This document shows positions 1-7,617 of a stretch of DNA of 32,056 bases, in pieces. Both the position numbers and the translations under genes were made by a program. Origin of the DNA: an uncultured Actinomycetes bacterium (GTDB lineage: Bacteria > Actinomycetota > Actinomycetes > Nanopelagicales > Nanopelagicaceae). The notes beneath the pieces were generated by a model that searched no databases, was not told the DNA's origin, and saw nothing but the letters and a program-made list of their open reading frames with translations. The first letter of the stretch is position 1. Every line of letters begins with the position of its first letter. Where the stretch lies: positions 1 to 32,056 of the forward strand of contig CAIWWH010000154.1 of assembly GCA_903916385.1 (NCBI GenBank), read 5' to 3'.

Positions 1-332
1 GCAACCTTCGTAAGTTTTGAGTCCGCGTAGCGAGAGATATCAGATGGAAGATATTTACAGAGAGCCAAGATGCCCTGCGGGGATTGGGTATCAGCCATCG
101 CATTCATGACTTGATCGGTGACCATGATGATCTCGTGTCGATCGAGGATCTCTTGTGCAAATTCCGAGCGCAACTTTTCTAAACCTGAATCGGTCAGATA
201 GAGCAGATCAATGAGTGGCGCACTTGCTACATGTGGCACCAGCGCGCTGCGCAGCGATTGCAGACCATCGGCAACAAAAGTTTTTTCAAGAGTACGTAAC
301 TTCTTACCCCGTGGACCCAAAAGAGCCTTCAC
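1..332 (-). CDS. TrmH/SpoU-family rRNA 2'-O-methyltransferase, N-terminal part (cut by window edge)
   Basis: About 110 N-terminal residues are visible; the gene runs off the left edge. They match the substrate-binding domain that precedes the SPOUT methyltransferase fold in TrmH/SpoU enzymes: a GPRGKKLRTLEK start, a FVADGLQSL segment, a LLYLTDSG strand, and the typical VTDQVMNAMADTQSPQGIL segment. The catalytic knot domain lies outside the window. Such a gene commonly follows rplT in actinobacteria, before pheST, so it probably methylates rRNA; the target base cannot be told. The start is uncertain. GTG at 332 is used here, but it has no clear ribosome binding site and lies inside the 3' arm of the hairpin behind rplT. 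GTG at 341 or 338, or TTG at 320 preceded by GAAGG, are alternatives. Confidence 0.85.
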   Translation of the reverse strand, partial: MKALLGPRGKKLRTLEKTFVADGLQSLRSALVPHVASAPLIDLLYLTDSGLEKLRSEFAQEILDRHEIIMVTDQVMNAMADTQSPQGILALCKYLPSDISRYADSKLTKV

Positions 333-360
333 TCGCACCACATGGGGCGAATGAAGGCTC
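319..360 (-). terminator. Terminator-like hairpin between rplT and the methyltransferase gene
   Basis: On the minus strand a 14-base arm (360-347, GAGCCTTCATTCGC) pairs with 336-323 (GCGAGTGAAGGCTC) with one G-U wobble and a 10-base loop. It is followed by only four T residues (322-319) and then GGG. The stem is strong but the U tract is short, so termination is probably partial. The hairpin starts 33 bases after the rplT stop codon and overlaps the candidate starts of the next gene. Confidence 0.65.
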
Positions 361-392
361 GTAATAGGAGCGTGTGTCAAAGCTGGGTGAAA

Positions 393-755
393 CTACACGT
401 TAACGACGTGTTGGCGCGCTACTTCTACCAAAGCTGCAAATGCTGCTGGATCATTTGTGGCCATCTCAGAGAGAACACGACGATCTACTTCAATTCCTGC
501 AGCCTTAAGGCCTTGGATGAAGCGGTTGTAGGTCAAGCCATGTGCACGTGAGCCAGCATTGATGCGCTGAATCCAGAGTTGACGGAAGTCGCCCTTCTTA
601 TCCTTACGGTGATCGAAGGCGTAGACCATACTGTGCGTGAGTTGCTCTTTAGCCTTGGTGAATAGGCGAGAACGCTGACCGCGATAACCTGCGGTGCGCT
701 CGAGGGTGGTACGACGCTTCTTGGCAGCGTGGACGCCGCGTTTTACTCTAGCCAT
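393..755 (-). CDS. rplT: 50S ribosomal protein L20
   Basis: This 120-residue basic protein is full length for bacterial L20. It starts [15 protein letters not shown], continues with the [15 protein letters not shown] and [20 protein letters not shown] segments, and has the globular C-terminal part with the typical [17 protein letters not shown] segment. L20 binds 23S rRNA early in large-subunit assembly; in several bacteria it also represses its own operon by binding the leader mRNA. The start ATG has a good ribosome binding site (AAGGAG about 7-8 bases upstream). It is the third gene of infC-rpmI-rplT, 12 bases after rpmI. Confidence 0.98.
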   Translation of the reverse strand: MARVKRGVHAAKKRRTTLERTAGYRGQRSRLFTKAKEQLTHSMVYAFDHRKDKKGDFRQLWIQRINAGSRAHGLTYNRFIQGLKAAGIEVDRRVLSEMATNDPAAFAALVEVARQHVVNV

Positions 756-767
756 TTACCCTGCTCC

Positions 768-965
768 TTACTTCAAACCGAGCATGCGCTTGGCTGTCAT
801 GGTTACTGTCTTCTTACCAGTGGCATCGTTACTCAAACGACGAGTGACGCGCGAAGATTTGTGTTCGAGAAGGTGGCGCTTACCAGCGCGCTCGTGCATG
901 ATCTTGCCGGTGCCGGTCAGACGGAATGTCTTCTTGGCCCCACTGTGGGTCTTCATCTTTGGCAC
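768..965 (-). CDS. rpmI: 50S ribosomal protein L35
   Basis: A 65-residue, highly basic protein with the L35 pattern: [22 protein letters not shown], then [14 protein letters not shown] and a C-terminal KRMLGLK. It is a structural component of the large ribosomal subunit. The start is GTG at 965, supported by a near-perfect ribosome binding site (AGGAGG, six bases upstream); an ATG four bases further upstream is out of frame. It lies between infC and rplT, as in most bacteria. Confidence 0.97.
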   Translation of the reverse strand: MPKMKTHSGAKKTFRLTGTGKIMHERAGKRHLLEHKSSRVTRRLSNDATGKKTVTMTAKRMLGLK

Positions 966-1051
966 TTCATACCTCCTGTTGGGACTAACGTGTTGGACTG
1001 ACTCTTGCTTTCTTGCTAAAACCTTCTTGCTAAAACTTCCTTGAAAAATAT

Positions 1052-1648
1052 TTACTGAGCGACCTCTTGTGAAGCTGGAGCCTCCGCGGCAACAGCAACA
1101 ACTGGCTTCGGCGCTGGCTTCTTGGCCGCCTGGCTCTTCTTCAGAACCGGTCCCAAGACCATCGTCATGCTCTTACCCTCTTTTTTAGGCGCAAATTCGA
1201 CAAAGCCGAATTCGAGAACCTCCTCCGAGAGTTTCATAAGCAATCGGTAGCCCATCTCTGGACGCGTCTGCTCTCTTCCCTTGAACTGAACAGTTACCTT
1301 TACCTTGTCGCCACCCTTTAGAAAGCGCTCAATGTGAGCCTTCTTCGTCTCGTAATCGTGTGGCTCAATCTTCAATCCAAAGCGAATCTCTTTGACCACG
1401 ATATGGGTCTGGTTCTGCCTGGCCTCGCGTGCCTTCTGTGCGATCTCGTACTTATACTTTCCGAAATCCATGATCTTGCATACGGGCGGTTTGGCATCTG
1501 GGGAGATTTCTACGAGATCTAGTCCAACCTCTTCTGCCATGGAAAGGGCAGTAGCGGTAGCTACGATTCCGACCTGCTCACCAGAGAAACCGATCAGACG
1601 AACTTCTGAGGCTCTGATTCGATCGTTGATTCTTTGTTCGGCGCTGAT
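1052..1648 (-). CDS. infC: Translation initiation factor IF-3, with AUC start codon
   Basis: IF-3 binds the 30S subunit, keeps it apart from 50S and checks the start codon and initiator tRNA. The first ATG (1540) would remove the family's conserved N-terminal domain. Reading upstream in frame restores it: [13 protein letters not shown], then [15 protein letters not shown], joining [11 protein letters not shown] and the [15 protein letters not shown] linker. An in-frame TAG stop 12 bases before the ATC at 1648 limits the choice, and no ATG, GTG or TTG lies between, so ATC is the start (198 residues). A purine-rich AGAGAGGAAGAG sits just upstream. Rare AUU/AUC/AUA starts are a known hallmark of infC, letting IF-3 repress its own translation. 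The C-terminal domain is followed by an Ala/Pro/Lys-rich tail of about 30 residues. Confidence 0.95.
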   Translation of the reverse strand: MSAEQRINDRIRASEVRLIGFSGEQVGIVATATALSMAEEVGLDLVEISPDAKPPVCKIMDFGKYKYEIAQKAREARQNQTHIVVKEIRFGLKIEPHDYETKKAHIERFLKGGDKVKVTVQFKGREQTRPEMGYRLLMKLSEEVLEFGFVEFAPKKEGKSMTMVLGPVLKKSQAAKKPAPKPVVAVAAEAPASQEVAQ

Positions 1649-1830
1649 AACTCTTCCTCTCTAGAAAAGAATGCTTTTACAAGAGGGGTAAGTCGCGCGC
1701 AAAAACAGACCCCCCAAATATGGGTGGGTATCTTCTTGACCAATCAGCCAAGGCCGATGAGGTGGGAGCGACGAACTCCACTTGTTGGGGTAAGGATACC
1801 CCGAAGGCGCGCAAAGGGAGAAATCGGTGG
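1649..1830 (-). promoter_or_regulatory. Structured infC leader with competing hairpins
   Basis: The 182 bases between the fabI stop and the infC start hold ordered structures on the minus strand. Hairpin A is a perfect 6-bp stem with a 4-base loop (1802-1787, GGGGTA-TCCT-TACCCC). Hairpin B is a bulged stem near 1781-1762 (GTGGAG with CTCCCAC). Next comes a terminator-like stem at 1729-1709 followed by T5. The 7-base GATACCC at 1732-1726 can pair either with GGGTATC at 1801-1795 or, in part, within the terminator, so the two folds exclude each other. This resembles an attenuator. The controlling ligand is unknown; L20 is a candidate by analogy with other bacteria. Confidence 0.6.
1701..1729 (-). 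terminator. Probable intrinsic terminator/attenuator in the infC leader
   Basis: On the minus strand ACCCACCC (1729-1722) pairs with GGGGGGT (1715-1709) with one bulged A and the six-base loop ATATTT. CTG and then five T residues (1705-1701) follow. It lies about 55 bases before the infC start, so it would stop leader transcripts rather than end an operon. Confidence 0.55.
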
Positions 1831-2601
1831 CTATCCCCCGATTGCGTGGACTCCACCATCTACATGGATGATCTCGCCCGTTGTCTTCGGGAACCAATCC
1901 GATAGCAGGGCTACCGCACCACGGGCGGAGGGCTCTGGATCGGTGAAATCCCAGGCCAAAGGCGAGCGGGCGTTCCACACCTCTTGATACTCCTCAAAAC
2001 CAGGGATCGATTTAGCCGCGATCGTGGCCAAGGGGCCAGCCGCGATCAAGTTGACGCGAATATTGTCCGCACCCAAATCTCGGGCCAAGTAGCGATTGGC
2101 AGATTCAAGACCTGCCTTGGCGACGCCCATCCAGTCATATTTTGGCCATGCGACCGTGGCGTCGAAGGTGAGACCTACGATGCTTGCTCCACTCTCGGGA
2201 TAGAGATCACGAACAGCCATTGCAAGAGACTTATAAGAGAAGGTTGAGGTGTGGACTGCGATAGCGACATCTTCCCACTCGGTATTGAGGAAATTGCCGC
2301 CGAGCGCTGCTTGTGGAGCAAATCCGATGGAGTGGACTACTCCATCAAGGTGCGGGAGATACTTTTTCACTTCACCGGAGAGAGCCGCCAAATGCTCCTT
2401 GTTGGTGACATCGAGTTCAATGACGGGAGCAGGATGAGGCAGGCGTCCAGCAATTCGAGTGGTCAAACTAAGCCCGCGTCCAAAGCCCGTCAGAACTACA
2501 TTAGCGCCCTCTTCCTGAGCGAGTTTGGCGATGTGAAAAGCAATGGAGCTATCTGTGAGGACTCCCGTCACCAAAATGTTCTTGCCAGTAAGTAGTCCCA
2601 T
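1831..2601 (-). CDS. fabI: Enoyl-[acyl-carrier-protein] reductase (NADH), InhA-like
   Basis: This enzyme reduces the trans-2-enoyl bond in the last step of each fatty-acid elongation cycle. The 256-residue protein has the FabI/InhA form of the short-chain dehydrogenase fold: the cofactor loop GVLTDSSIAFH (13-23), SIGF at 91-94, and the catalytic Tyr155 and Lys162 in YDWMGVAKAG. Phe146 lies where FabI enzymes carry a substrate-positioning aromatic. The C-terminus ends GEIIHVDGGVHAIGG, as in the family. Its start overlaps the fabG stop by one base (TAATG), so the two are probably translationally coupled, as in the mycobacterial mabA-inhA pair. It is 182 bases upstream of infC. Confidence 0.97.
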   Translation of the reverse strand: MGLLTGKNILVTGVLTDSSIAFHIAKLAQEEGANVVLTGFGRGLSLTTRIAGRLPHPAPVIELDVTNKEHLAALSGEVKKYLPHLDGVVHSIGFAPQAALGGNFLNTEWEDVAIAVHTSTFSYKSLAMAVRDLYPESGASIVGLTFDATVAWPKYDWMGVAKAGLESANRYLARDLGADNIRVNLIAAGPLATIAAKSIPGFEEYQEVWNARSPLAWDFTDPEPSARGAVALLSDWFPKTTGEIIHVDGGVHAIGG

Positions 2602-3323
2602 TAGTGACCCATTCCCATTCCTCCGTCGACCGGAATAACTGCTCCTGTTATGTAACTAGCCTCTGGAGAGGCGACAAATTTAACGACTGCAGCGACTTCC
2701 TCCGGCGAACAGAAGCGGCCCAGGGGAATTGCTCCCACATACTTTTCGCGCAGCGACTCGCTGAGCTCTGCCGTCATATCGGTTTCAACAAAGCCGGGCG
2801 CAATCACATTGAAGGTCAACCCACGGGAGCCGTATTCGCGAGCCAGCGCTCTGGCCATCCCAACGAGACCACTCTTAGTAGCGGCGTAATTCACCTGACC
2901 GGCAGATCCTAAAAGTCCAACGACCGATCCGATGAAAATCACCCGTCCGCTGCGCTTCTTCATCATCGGCGCAATGGCCTTCTGCGCGGTTCTAAATGTC
3001 CCAGTCAGATTGGTTTCAACGACCGCAGTGAAATCTTCTTCACTCATACGCATCGTGAGCCCATCGCGGGTAATTCCGGCATTTGCTACCAGCACATCGA
3101 CCGAGCCGTACTTCGCTTCAATCTCGGCGAAGGCTGCGTTGACGCTCTCTTGGCTAGTGACATCCATCTGCACCCCAACGAGTCCATCTGGTGCACCGCC
3201 TGTGCGATAGGACACAATCACCAGATCTCCATCTTTGGCGAAGGAGCGAGCAATCGAAAGCCCAATCCCGCGATTGCCTCCGGTCACAAAAACAATCCGC
3301 GGACCTTCAGCCTTCGATGTCAT
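2601..3323 (-). CDS. fabG: 3-oxoacyl-[acyl-carrier-protein] reductase
   Basis: FabG carries out the NADPH-dependent first reduction of fatty-acid elongation. The 240-residue protein is a classical short-chain dehydrogenase: TGGNRGIG at 14-21, NAG at 81-83, catalytic Ser133, and YAATK with Tyr146 and Lys150. The C-terminus has the usual YITGAVIPVDGGMGMGH. Pairing with an InhA-like fabI supports FabG rather than a general dehydrogenase. No ribosome binding site precedes the ATG; instead a TAGCCT hexamer lies at -12 to -7, suggesting a leaderless transcript. It is divergent from the DUF3099 gene. Confidence 0.95.
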   Translation of the reverse strand: MTSKAEGPRIVFVTGGNRGIGLSIARSFAKDGDLVIVSYRTGGAPDGLVGVQMDVTSQESVNAAFAEIEAKYGSVDVLVANAGITRDGLTMRMSEEDFTAVVETNLTGTFRTAQKAIAPMMKKRSGRVIFIGSVVGLLGSAGQVNYAATKSGLVGMARALAREYGSRGLTFNVIAPGFVETDMTAELSESLREKYVGAIPLGRFCSPEEVAAVVKFVASPEASYITGAVIPVDGGMGMGH

Positions 3324-3329
3324 AGGAGC

Positions 3330-3358
3330 AGGCTAACTGCTACTGATGCGTAGTTAAA
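3330..3358 (-). promoter_or_regulatory. Probable leaderless promoter of fabG-fabI
   Basis: Minus-strand hexamer TAGCCT at 3335-3330 fits TANNNT and sits exactly 12 to 7 bases before the fabG ATG, placing the transcription start at or next to the start codon. A weak -35 candidate, TTTAAC, lies 17 bases upstream (3358-3353). There is no Shine-Dalgarno sequence. Confidence 0.45.
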
Positions 3359-3383
3359 AGAGGCGCGAAAGGGTCGTCACCTC

Positions 3384-3389
3384 TACTCT
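3384..3389 (+). promoter_or_regulatory. Probable -10 element, leaderless promoter of the DUF3099 gene
   Basis: TACTCT matches TANNNT and sits exactly 12 to 7 bases before the ATG at 3396. No convincing -35 or ribosome binding site is visible. Confidence 0.4.
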
Positions 3390-3395
3390 TTAGCC

Positions 3396-3722
3396 ATGTT
3401 TAGAGACGGCGCCAAATCCGGAAAGAAGCAGACACCGGTAGTCATCACGAGCGCTCTTGACCCACTCTCGCAAGATCAGCGCGGTAGACAACGTCGCTAC
3501 TTCCTCTCCATGATGATCAGAACAGCCTGCTTTATAGCCTCAATCTTCCTTCCCAATCCGTATCGCTGGATCTCAATGGCCGGAGCAGTATTCCTCCCTT
3601 ATGTGGCCGTCGTTTTAGCTAATGCCGGCCGGGAAAATTCCTCGGGACCAAACTCTCTCATGGGAGTGCAGAGAAGGCAGATTCCGGGCAATTCAAAGGA
3701 TCTGTTACAGGGCGGAATTTAA
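3396..3722 (+). CDS. DUF3099 family small membrane protein
   Basis: A 108-residue protein matching the actinobacterial DUF3099 family. It has a PVVITSALDPLSQDQRGRQRRY lead-in, two hydrophobic segments (about 39-53 and 58-75) joined by PNPYRW, and the ending LPYVAVVLANAGRE. The function is unknown; it is probably an inner-membrane protein with a short polar N-terminus and a roughly 30-residue polar tail. It is divergent from fabG (72-base gap), and its last 18 bases overlap the end of the convergent ABC transporter gene. The ATG has no clear ribosome binding site. Family assignment is from the recalled pattern, not a search. Confidence 0.8.
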   Translation: MFRDGAKSGKKQTPVVITSALDPLSQDQRGRQRRYFLSMMIRTACFIASIFLPNPYRWISMAGAVFLPYVAVVLANAGRENSSGPNSLMGVQRRQIPGNSKDLLQGGI

Positions 3723-5591
3723 AACCTGTCGTTGGTAGAGATCGAAATAGAGCCCGCGTAAACCAACCAGATACTCGTGCGTTCCCTGCTCCACGATTCT
3801 TCCCGACTCTAAAACCAGGATTTGATCGGCCTTCTGGATCGTCGAAAGTCTGTGCGCAATCACGATGCTGGTTCGACCTTCTAGTGCAACTTCAAGAGCT
3901 TCTTGAACGAGGGCTTCATTTTCAGAATCTAGGTGAGCAGTTGCCTCATCCAGAATGACGATGCTTGGCGCTTTGAGGAGCAAACGTGCAATAGCCAAAC
4001 GCTGCTTTTCGCCTCCACTTAAACGATGGCCTCGCTCTCCTACCACCGTATCGAGCCCATTGGGAAGGGATTGAATAAAGGACCAGATTTGAGCCGCCTC
4101 ACACGCGGCCTGAATTTCAGTTTCAGTAGCATCGTTCTTCGCATAGAGAAGGTTGGCTTCGATAGTGTCGTGAAACATATGGGAATCTTGTGTGACCACT
4201 CCTATTTCATTGCGCAAAGATGCAAGAGTCAATTCGCGAACATCTACTCCATCGATTTGAATCGAACCTTGAGTGACATCGTAGAGTCGTGGAACGAGAC
4301 CTGAAATCGTGCTCTTTCCTGCACCGGATGGTCCAACTATCGCCGTGAAAGTCCCAGGAGCGCAGTAGAAGGAGATATCTTGCAGAACAACTCCTGAATC
4401 CACCATCTCTTTCTTCGCGGCCAACTCCAGCGAAGCAAGTGAGATCTCACTCGCCTTTGGGTATGCAAATTGCACATGGTCGAATGTGATCGAGGGGCGA
4501 GTAGAAGCAATAGCGTGCGCGTCATCGCGATCGCGCACCATGGGCTGTAAATCCAGAACTTCAAAGACTCTTTCGAATGAGACGAGAGCCGTCATGACAT
4601 CAACTCGCACATTAGAGAGCGAGGTGAGAGGACCATAGAGGCGAGCCAAAAGAGTAGTAATCGCCAGCAGCGATCCCACGGTGATGGCGCCAGATATCGC
4701 AAGGTGGCCGCCAATTCCGTAGGCCAAGGCGGATGCGATCGCTGCAATAGTTGTGATGGTCATAAAGAAGATGCGATTGAGCATTGCAGTTTGGATGCCA
4801 ATGTCAGCAACTCGGCGAGCTTTCAGTCGAAAACTCTCCTTCTCGCGAGCGGGCTCTCCGTAGAGCGTGACCAGCAGAGCACCGGAGACATTGAAGCGCT
4901 CGGTCATAGTCGAAGCCATTTCGGCATTAAGAGTGAAAGATGCCAGGGTCAGCCCTTGAATCTTCTTACCCACCCACTTGGTCGGAATCAAGAAGAGCGG
5001 AAGCAAGAGCAGCGATGCCACTGTTATCTGCCACGAAAGTGTGATCATCGCGGCTGCGACAAGAGTGAGCGTGAGGATATTGCTCAGAATGCCTGAGAGC
5101 GTGTCAGTGAAGGCGTTCTGCGCTCCCATAACGTCGGAGTTGATGCGTGAGATGAGGGCACCGGTCTGCGTTCGAGTGAAGAAGGCAATCGACTGCTTCT
5201 GAATATGTGCAAATACCTGTGTACGCATCTCGTAGATCAGACCTTCACCGATGCGCGATGAGTACCACCTTGAGATGAGATTCACACCAGTATCGACCAG
5301 AGCAATTACGGCGACAATGGCTGCAAGTTCGGTGACCACGGTGCCATTGCGAGGAATCACACCTTTATCAATCAAATTCTTGAGAAGAAGCGGCGTGGCG
5401 ACAGTAAGAAAGGAGTCGGCGATGATCGTCAGCAGGAAGAGAAAAAGGTAGAGCTTGAATGGTTTGGCAAATTCCCAGATACGGCGCAGGGTATCTGGTT
5501 TGAGCTTCATATCCTTAACAGCAGGATCTCGCGTTAGTGAGCGCATCGCAGATCGCGCCCCGCCACCGCCACCCCTGGCACCCATCGACAT
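3705..5591 (-). CDS. ABC exporter, fused membrane and ATP-binding domains (MsbA/multidrug type)
   Basis: A 628-residue half-transporter expected to dimerise in the inner membrane. A Gly-rich N-terminus (4-13) precedes a six-helix membrane domain (about 45-330). The nucleotide-binding domain follows: Walker A GPSGAGKST (420-428), signature LSGGEKQ (524-530), Walker B IVILDEAT with Glu549, and H-loop His580. All catalytic residues are present. The substrate cannot be told from sequence. It lies 19 bases after sufT on the same strand with its own ribosome binding site (AAGGA), so it may be the last gene of the suf operon. The 3' end overlaps the DUF3099 gene by 18 bases tail to tail. Confidence 0.92.
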   Translation of the reverse strand: MSMGARGGGGGARSAMRSLTRDPAVKDMKLKPDTLRRIWEFAKPFKLYLFLFLLTIIADSFLTVATPLLLKNLIDKGVIPRNGTVVTELAAIVAVIALVDTGVNLISRWYSSRIGEGLIYEMRTQVFAHIQKQSIAFFTRTQTGALISRINSDVMGAQNAFTDTLSGILSNILTLTLVAAAMITLSWQITVASLLLLPLFLIPTKWVGKKIQGLTLASFTLNAEMASTMTERFNVSGALLVTLYGEPAREKESFRLKARRVADIGIQTAMLNRIFFMTITTIAAIASALAYGIGGHLAISGAITVGSLLAITTLLARLYGPLTSLSNVRVDVMTALVSFERVFEVLDLQPMVRDRDDAHAIASTRPSITFDHVQFAYPKASEISLASLELAAKKEMVDSGVVLQDISFYCAPGTFTAIVGPSGAGKSTISGLVPRLYDVTQGSIQIDGVDVRELTLASLRNEIGVVTQDSHMFHDTIEANLLYAKNDATETEIQAACEAAQIWSFIQSLPNGLDTVVGERGHRLSGGEKQRLAIARLLLKAPSIVILDEATAHLDSENEALVQEALEVALEGRTSIVIAHRLSTIQKADQILVLESGRIVEQGTHEYLVGLRGLYFDLYQRQVLNSAL

Positions 5592-5610
5592 AAGTTATCC
5601 TTAATAAAAG

Positions 5611-5931
5611 TTAGACAGTAAACCCGATGGCGCGCAGTTGCTCGCGCCCATCGTCTGTGATCTTGTTCGGACCCCAAGGTGGCATCCACACCCAATTGAT
5701 CTGCACATCCGACGTTATATCGGCGAGCACCTGACGAGCTTGATCTTCGATGACATCCTGCAGAGGGCAGGCTGCTGAAGTAAGGGTCATATCTAGCACA
5801 GCAACATTCTCGGCGTTGACGCTCATCTCGTAGACGAGACCGAGATCCACGACGTTGATACCCAATTCTGGGTCGATGACATCCTTGAGGGCCTCGGTTA
5901 CCTCATCCAAAGTAGCTAACTGCTGACTCAT
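5611..5931 (-). CDS. sufT: SufT-like iron-sulfur cluster assembly factor (DUF59/MIP18 family)
   Basis: A 106-residue single-domain protein with the DUF59 signature DPELGINVVDLGLVY (20-34) and the conserved cysteine in TSAACPLQDV (Cys55). Proteins of this family help mature or deliver Fe-S clusters to targets. Its ATG overlaps the sufU stop by four bases (ATGA), so it is probably coupled to sufU. Placement at the end of suf operons is usual in actinobacteria and Firmicutes and supports the role over the PaaD branch of the family. Confidence 0.9.
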   Translation of the reverse strand: MSQQLATLDEVTEALKDVIDPELGINVVDLGLVYEMSVNAENVAVLDMTLTSAACPLQDVIEDQARQVLADITSDVQINWVWMPPWGPNKITDDGREQLRAIGFTV

Positions 5932-6365
5932 ATCTCTGCTCCATTCTGAATCGCTGCATCCTTAAATGCCATCCAACTCAATAACGCGCACTTTACTCGT
6001 GCTGGGAATTTAGAGACACCCGCTAACGCGATCGCATCCTCTAAAACTTCCTCGTCGCCAGATATATTCCCCTTGCTCTGCATCAACTCGGTAAATTCAC
6101 GGAGAGCAACTCCAGCCTGCGCCACAGACTTTCCATTCACTAAATCACTCATGATGGAGGCGCTCGCCTGGGATATCGAGCAACCAACCCCATCCCAGAT
6201 TAAGTCCTCGACAACCCCATCTTTGATCGAGAGGCTAAGAGTGATCTCATCTCCGCAGTTGGGATTGACGTGATGCACTTGAATCTCGCCGACAGGCAGA
6301 CCCTTGTTATGTGGCTTCTTGTAGTGATCGAGGATCACCTCTTGATAGAGCGAATCGAGTTCCAT
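5928..6365 (-). CDS. sufU: SufU, zinc-dependent sulfurtransferase of the Suf system
   Basis: A 145-residue IscU-like protein. Candidate zinc and sulfur-acceptor residues are Cys37 and Asp39 (NPNCGDE), Cys62 (GVGCSISQAS) and Cys126 (RVKCALLSW). It has the roughly 20-residue insertion between the second and third cysteine regions (about 95-115) that separates SufU from IscU. In SufU systems the protein accepts persulfide sulfur from SufS rather than acting as the scaffold, which is SufBCD. It starts with a one-base overlap on the sufS stop (TAATG) and overlaps sufT by four bases. Confidence 0.95.
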   Translation of the reverse strand: MELDSLYQEVILDHYKKPHNKGLPVGEIQVHHVNPNCGDEITLSLSIKDGVVEDLIWDGVGCSISQASASIMSDLVNGKSVAQAGVALREFTELMQSKGNISGDEEVLEDAIALAGVSKFPARVKCALLSWMAFKDAAIQNGAEI

Positions 6366-7615
6366 TAGCGCTTCCTAAAGTAATCTCGAGCACCGATTAC
6401 AGACTCGAGGAGAACATCAACATCTGAGAGATCGTTATACAGATAAAAAGAGGCACGAGTTGTGCCTACGACGCCAAGCTTGCGAATTAGCGGCCAAGCG
6501 CAGTGATGGCCCGTTCTAACTGCCACGCCATATTGATCCATCACCTGTCCCACATCGTGGGGATGTAGGCCGTCAACTACGAAGGAGATAACTCCCCCGC
6601 GAGCTTGCATACTTTGTGGCCCGAGCACGCGAACCCCTTCGATCTCTTGGAGACCCCTAAGGGCGTACTCGGTAAGGGTCATCTCCCATGAGTGAATATT
6701 TGGAAGTCCAATATTGGAGAGGTATTTAAGAGCCGCTTCCAGGCCGACAGCCTGGGCCATATTTGGCACGCCAGCTTCGAAGCGACGTGGAATTGCAGCC
6801 CATGTTGAGTCGGTCATTGTCACTGACTCGATCATGGAACCGCCATACAAATAAGGCTCCATCTGATTGAGAAGCTCGGCCCGTCCCCAGACAACTCCAA
6901 TGCCGGTTGGCCCAGCAGCTTTGTGCCCTGAGAAGGTAAGAAAATCGACTCCCATCGCGCGGACATCAACAGGCATGTGTGGAATCGATTGGCAGGCATC
7001 TAAGACGAAGCGTGCACCCACTGCGTGCGCGGCAGCGATAATCGGTGGTAGATCTGGAACTGATCCTAAGACATTTGATTGATGGGTTATGGCAACAACT
7101 TTGGTCTTCTCGGTTATAACTTCATCTATATTGGTGAGGTCCAAAGAGCCATCTAGATTCATGGAGAACCATTTGAGGACGGCTCCGGTGCGCTTGGCTA
7201 ACTGCTGCCAAGGTAAGAGGTTTGCGTGGTGCTCTAACTCCGATACAACGATCTCATCGCCCGCTCGGATACCGAGTTGGCCTGCGCTTCTCTCGAAAGA
7301 GGTCGCCAACAGGTTGAGACCTTCGGTCGCGCTCTTGGTAAAGATAACTTCATCGCTATCAACCGAGAGGAAGTCGGCGACGCTCTGCCTAGCACCCTCG
7401 TAGGCAGCGCTTGCCTGCTCGGCTAAGTAGTAACTACCACGATGCACTGCAGCGTTATGTTTGGTGTAAAAATCTCGCTCTGCATTAATCACCGCCCACG
7501 GCTTCTGACTGGTCGCCCCACTATCAAGGAAGACCAAACGTTTTCCCCCGCGCATCTTCTCTTCAAAGATGGGGAAGTCGCTCTTGATCGCAGCTACATC
7601 AAAGGGTGGATTCAT
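6365..7615 (-). CDS. sufS: Cysteine desulfurase SufS (group II)
   Basis: This PLP enzyme takes sulfur from cysteine as an enzyme-bound persulfide for cluster assembly. The 416-residue protein is full length. It has the DSGATSQKP start (31-39), ELEHHANLLPW with His130, the PLP lysine Lys232 in SGHKAAGPTG, and the catalytic Cys372 in RTGHHCAWP. The short active-site loop around the cysteine is typical of SufS rather than IscS. It starts two bases after sufC and overlaps sufU by one base, next to its expected partner. Confidence 0.97.
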   Translation of the reverse strand: MNPPFDVAAIKSDFPIFEEKMRGGKRLVFLDSGATSQKPWAVINAERDFYTKHNAAVHRGSYYLAEQASAAYEGARQSVADFLSVDSDEVIFTKSATEGLNLLATSFERSAGQLGIRAGDEIVVSELEHHANLLPWQQLAKRTGAVLKWFSMNLDGSLDLTNIDEVITEKTKVVAITHQSNVLGSVPDLPPIIAAAHAVGARFVLDACQSIPHMPVDVRAMGVDFLTFSGHKAAGPTGIGVVWGRAELLNQMEPYLYGGSMIESVTMTDSTWAAIPRRFEAGVPNMAQAVGLEAALKYLSNIGLPNIHSWEMTLTEYALRGLQEIEGVRVLGPQSMQARGGVISFVVDGLHPHDVGQVMDQYGVAVRTGHHCAWPLIRKLGVVGTTRASFYLYNDLSDVDVLLESVIGARDYFRKR

Positions 7616-7617
7616 CT

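Noticed and set aside
375-380. Perfect TTGACA -35 hexamer on the minus strand ahead of the TrmH-family gene
   Set aside because: No acceptable -10 lies 16-19 bases downstream; the nearest TA-rich hexamer (TATTAC, 366-361) is only eight bases away.
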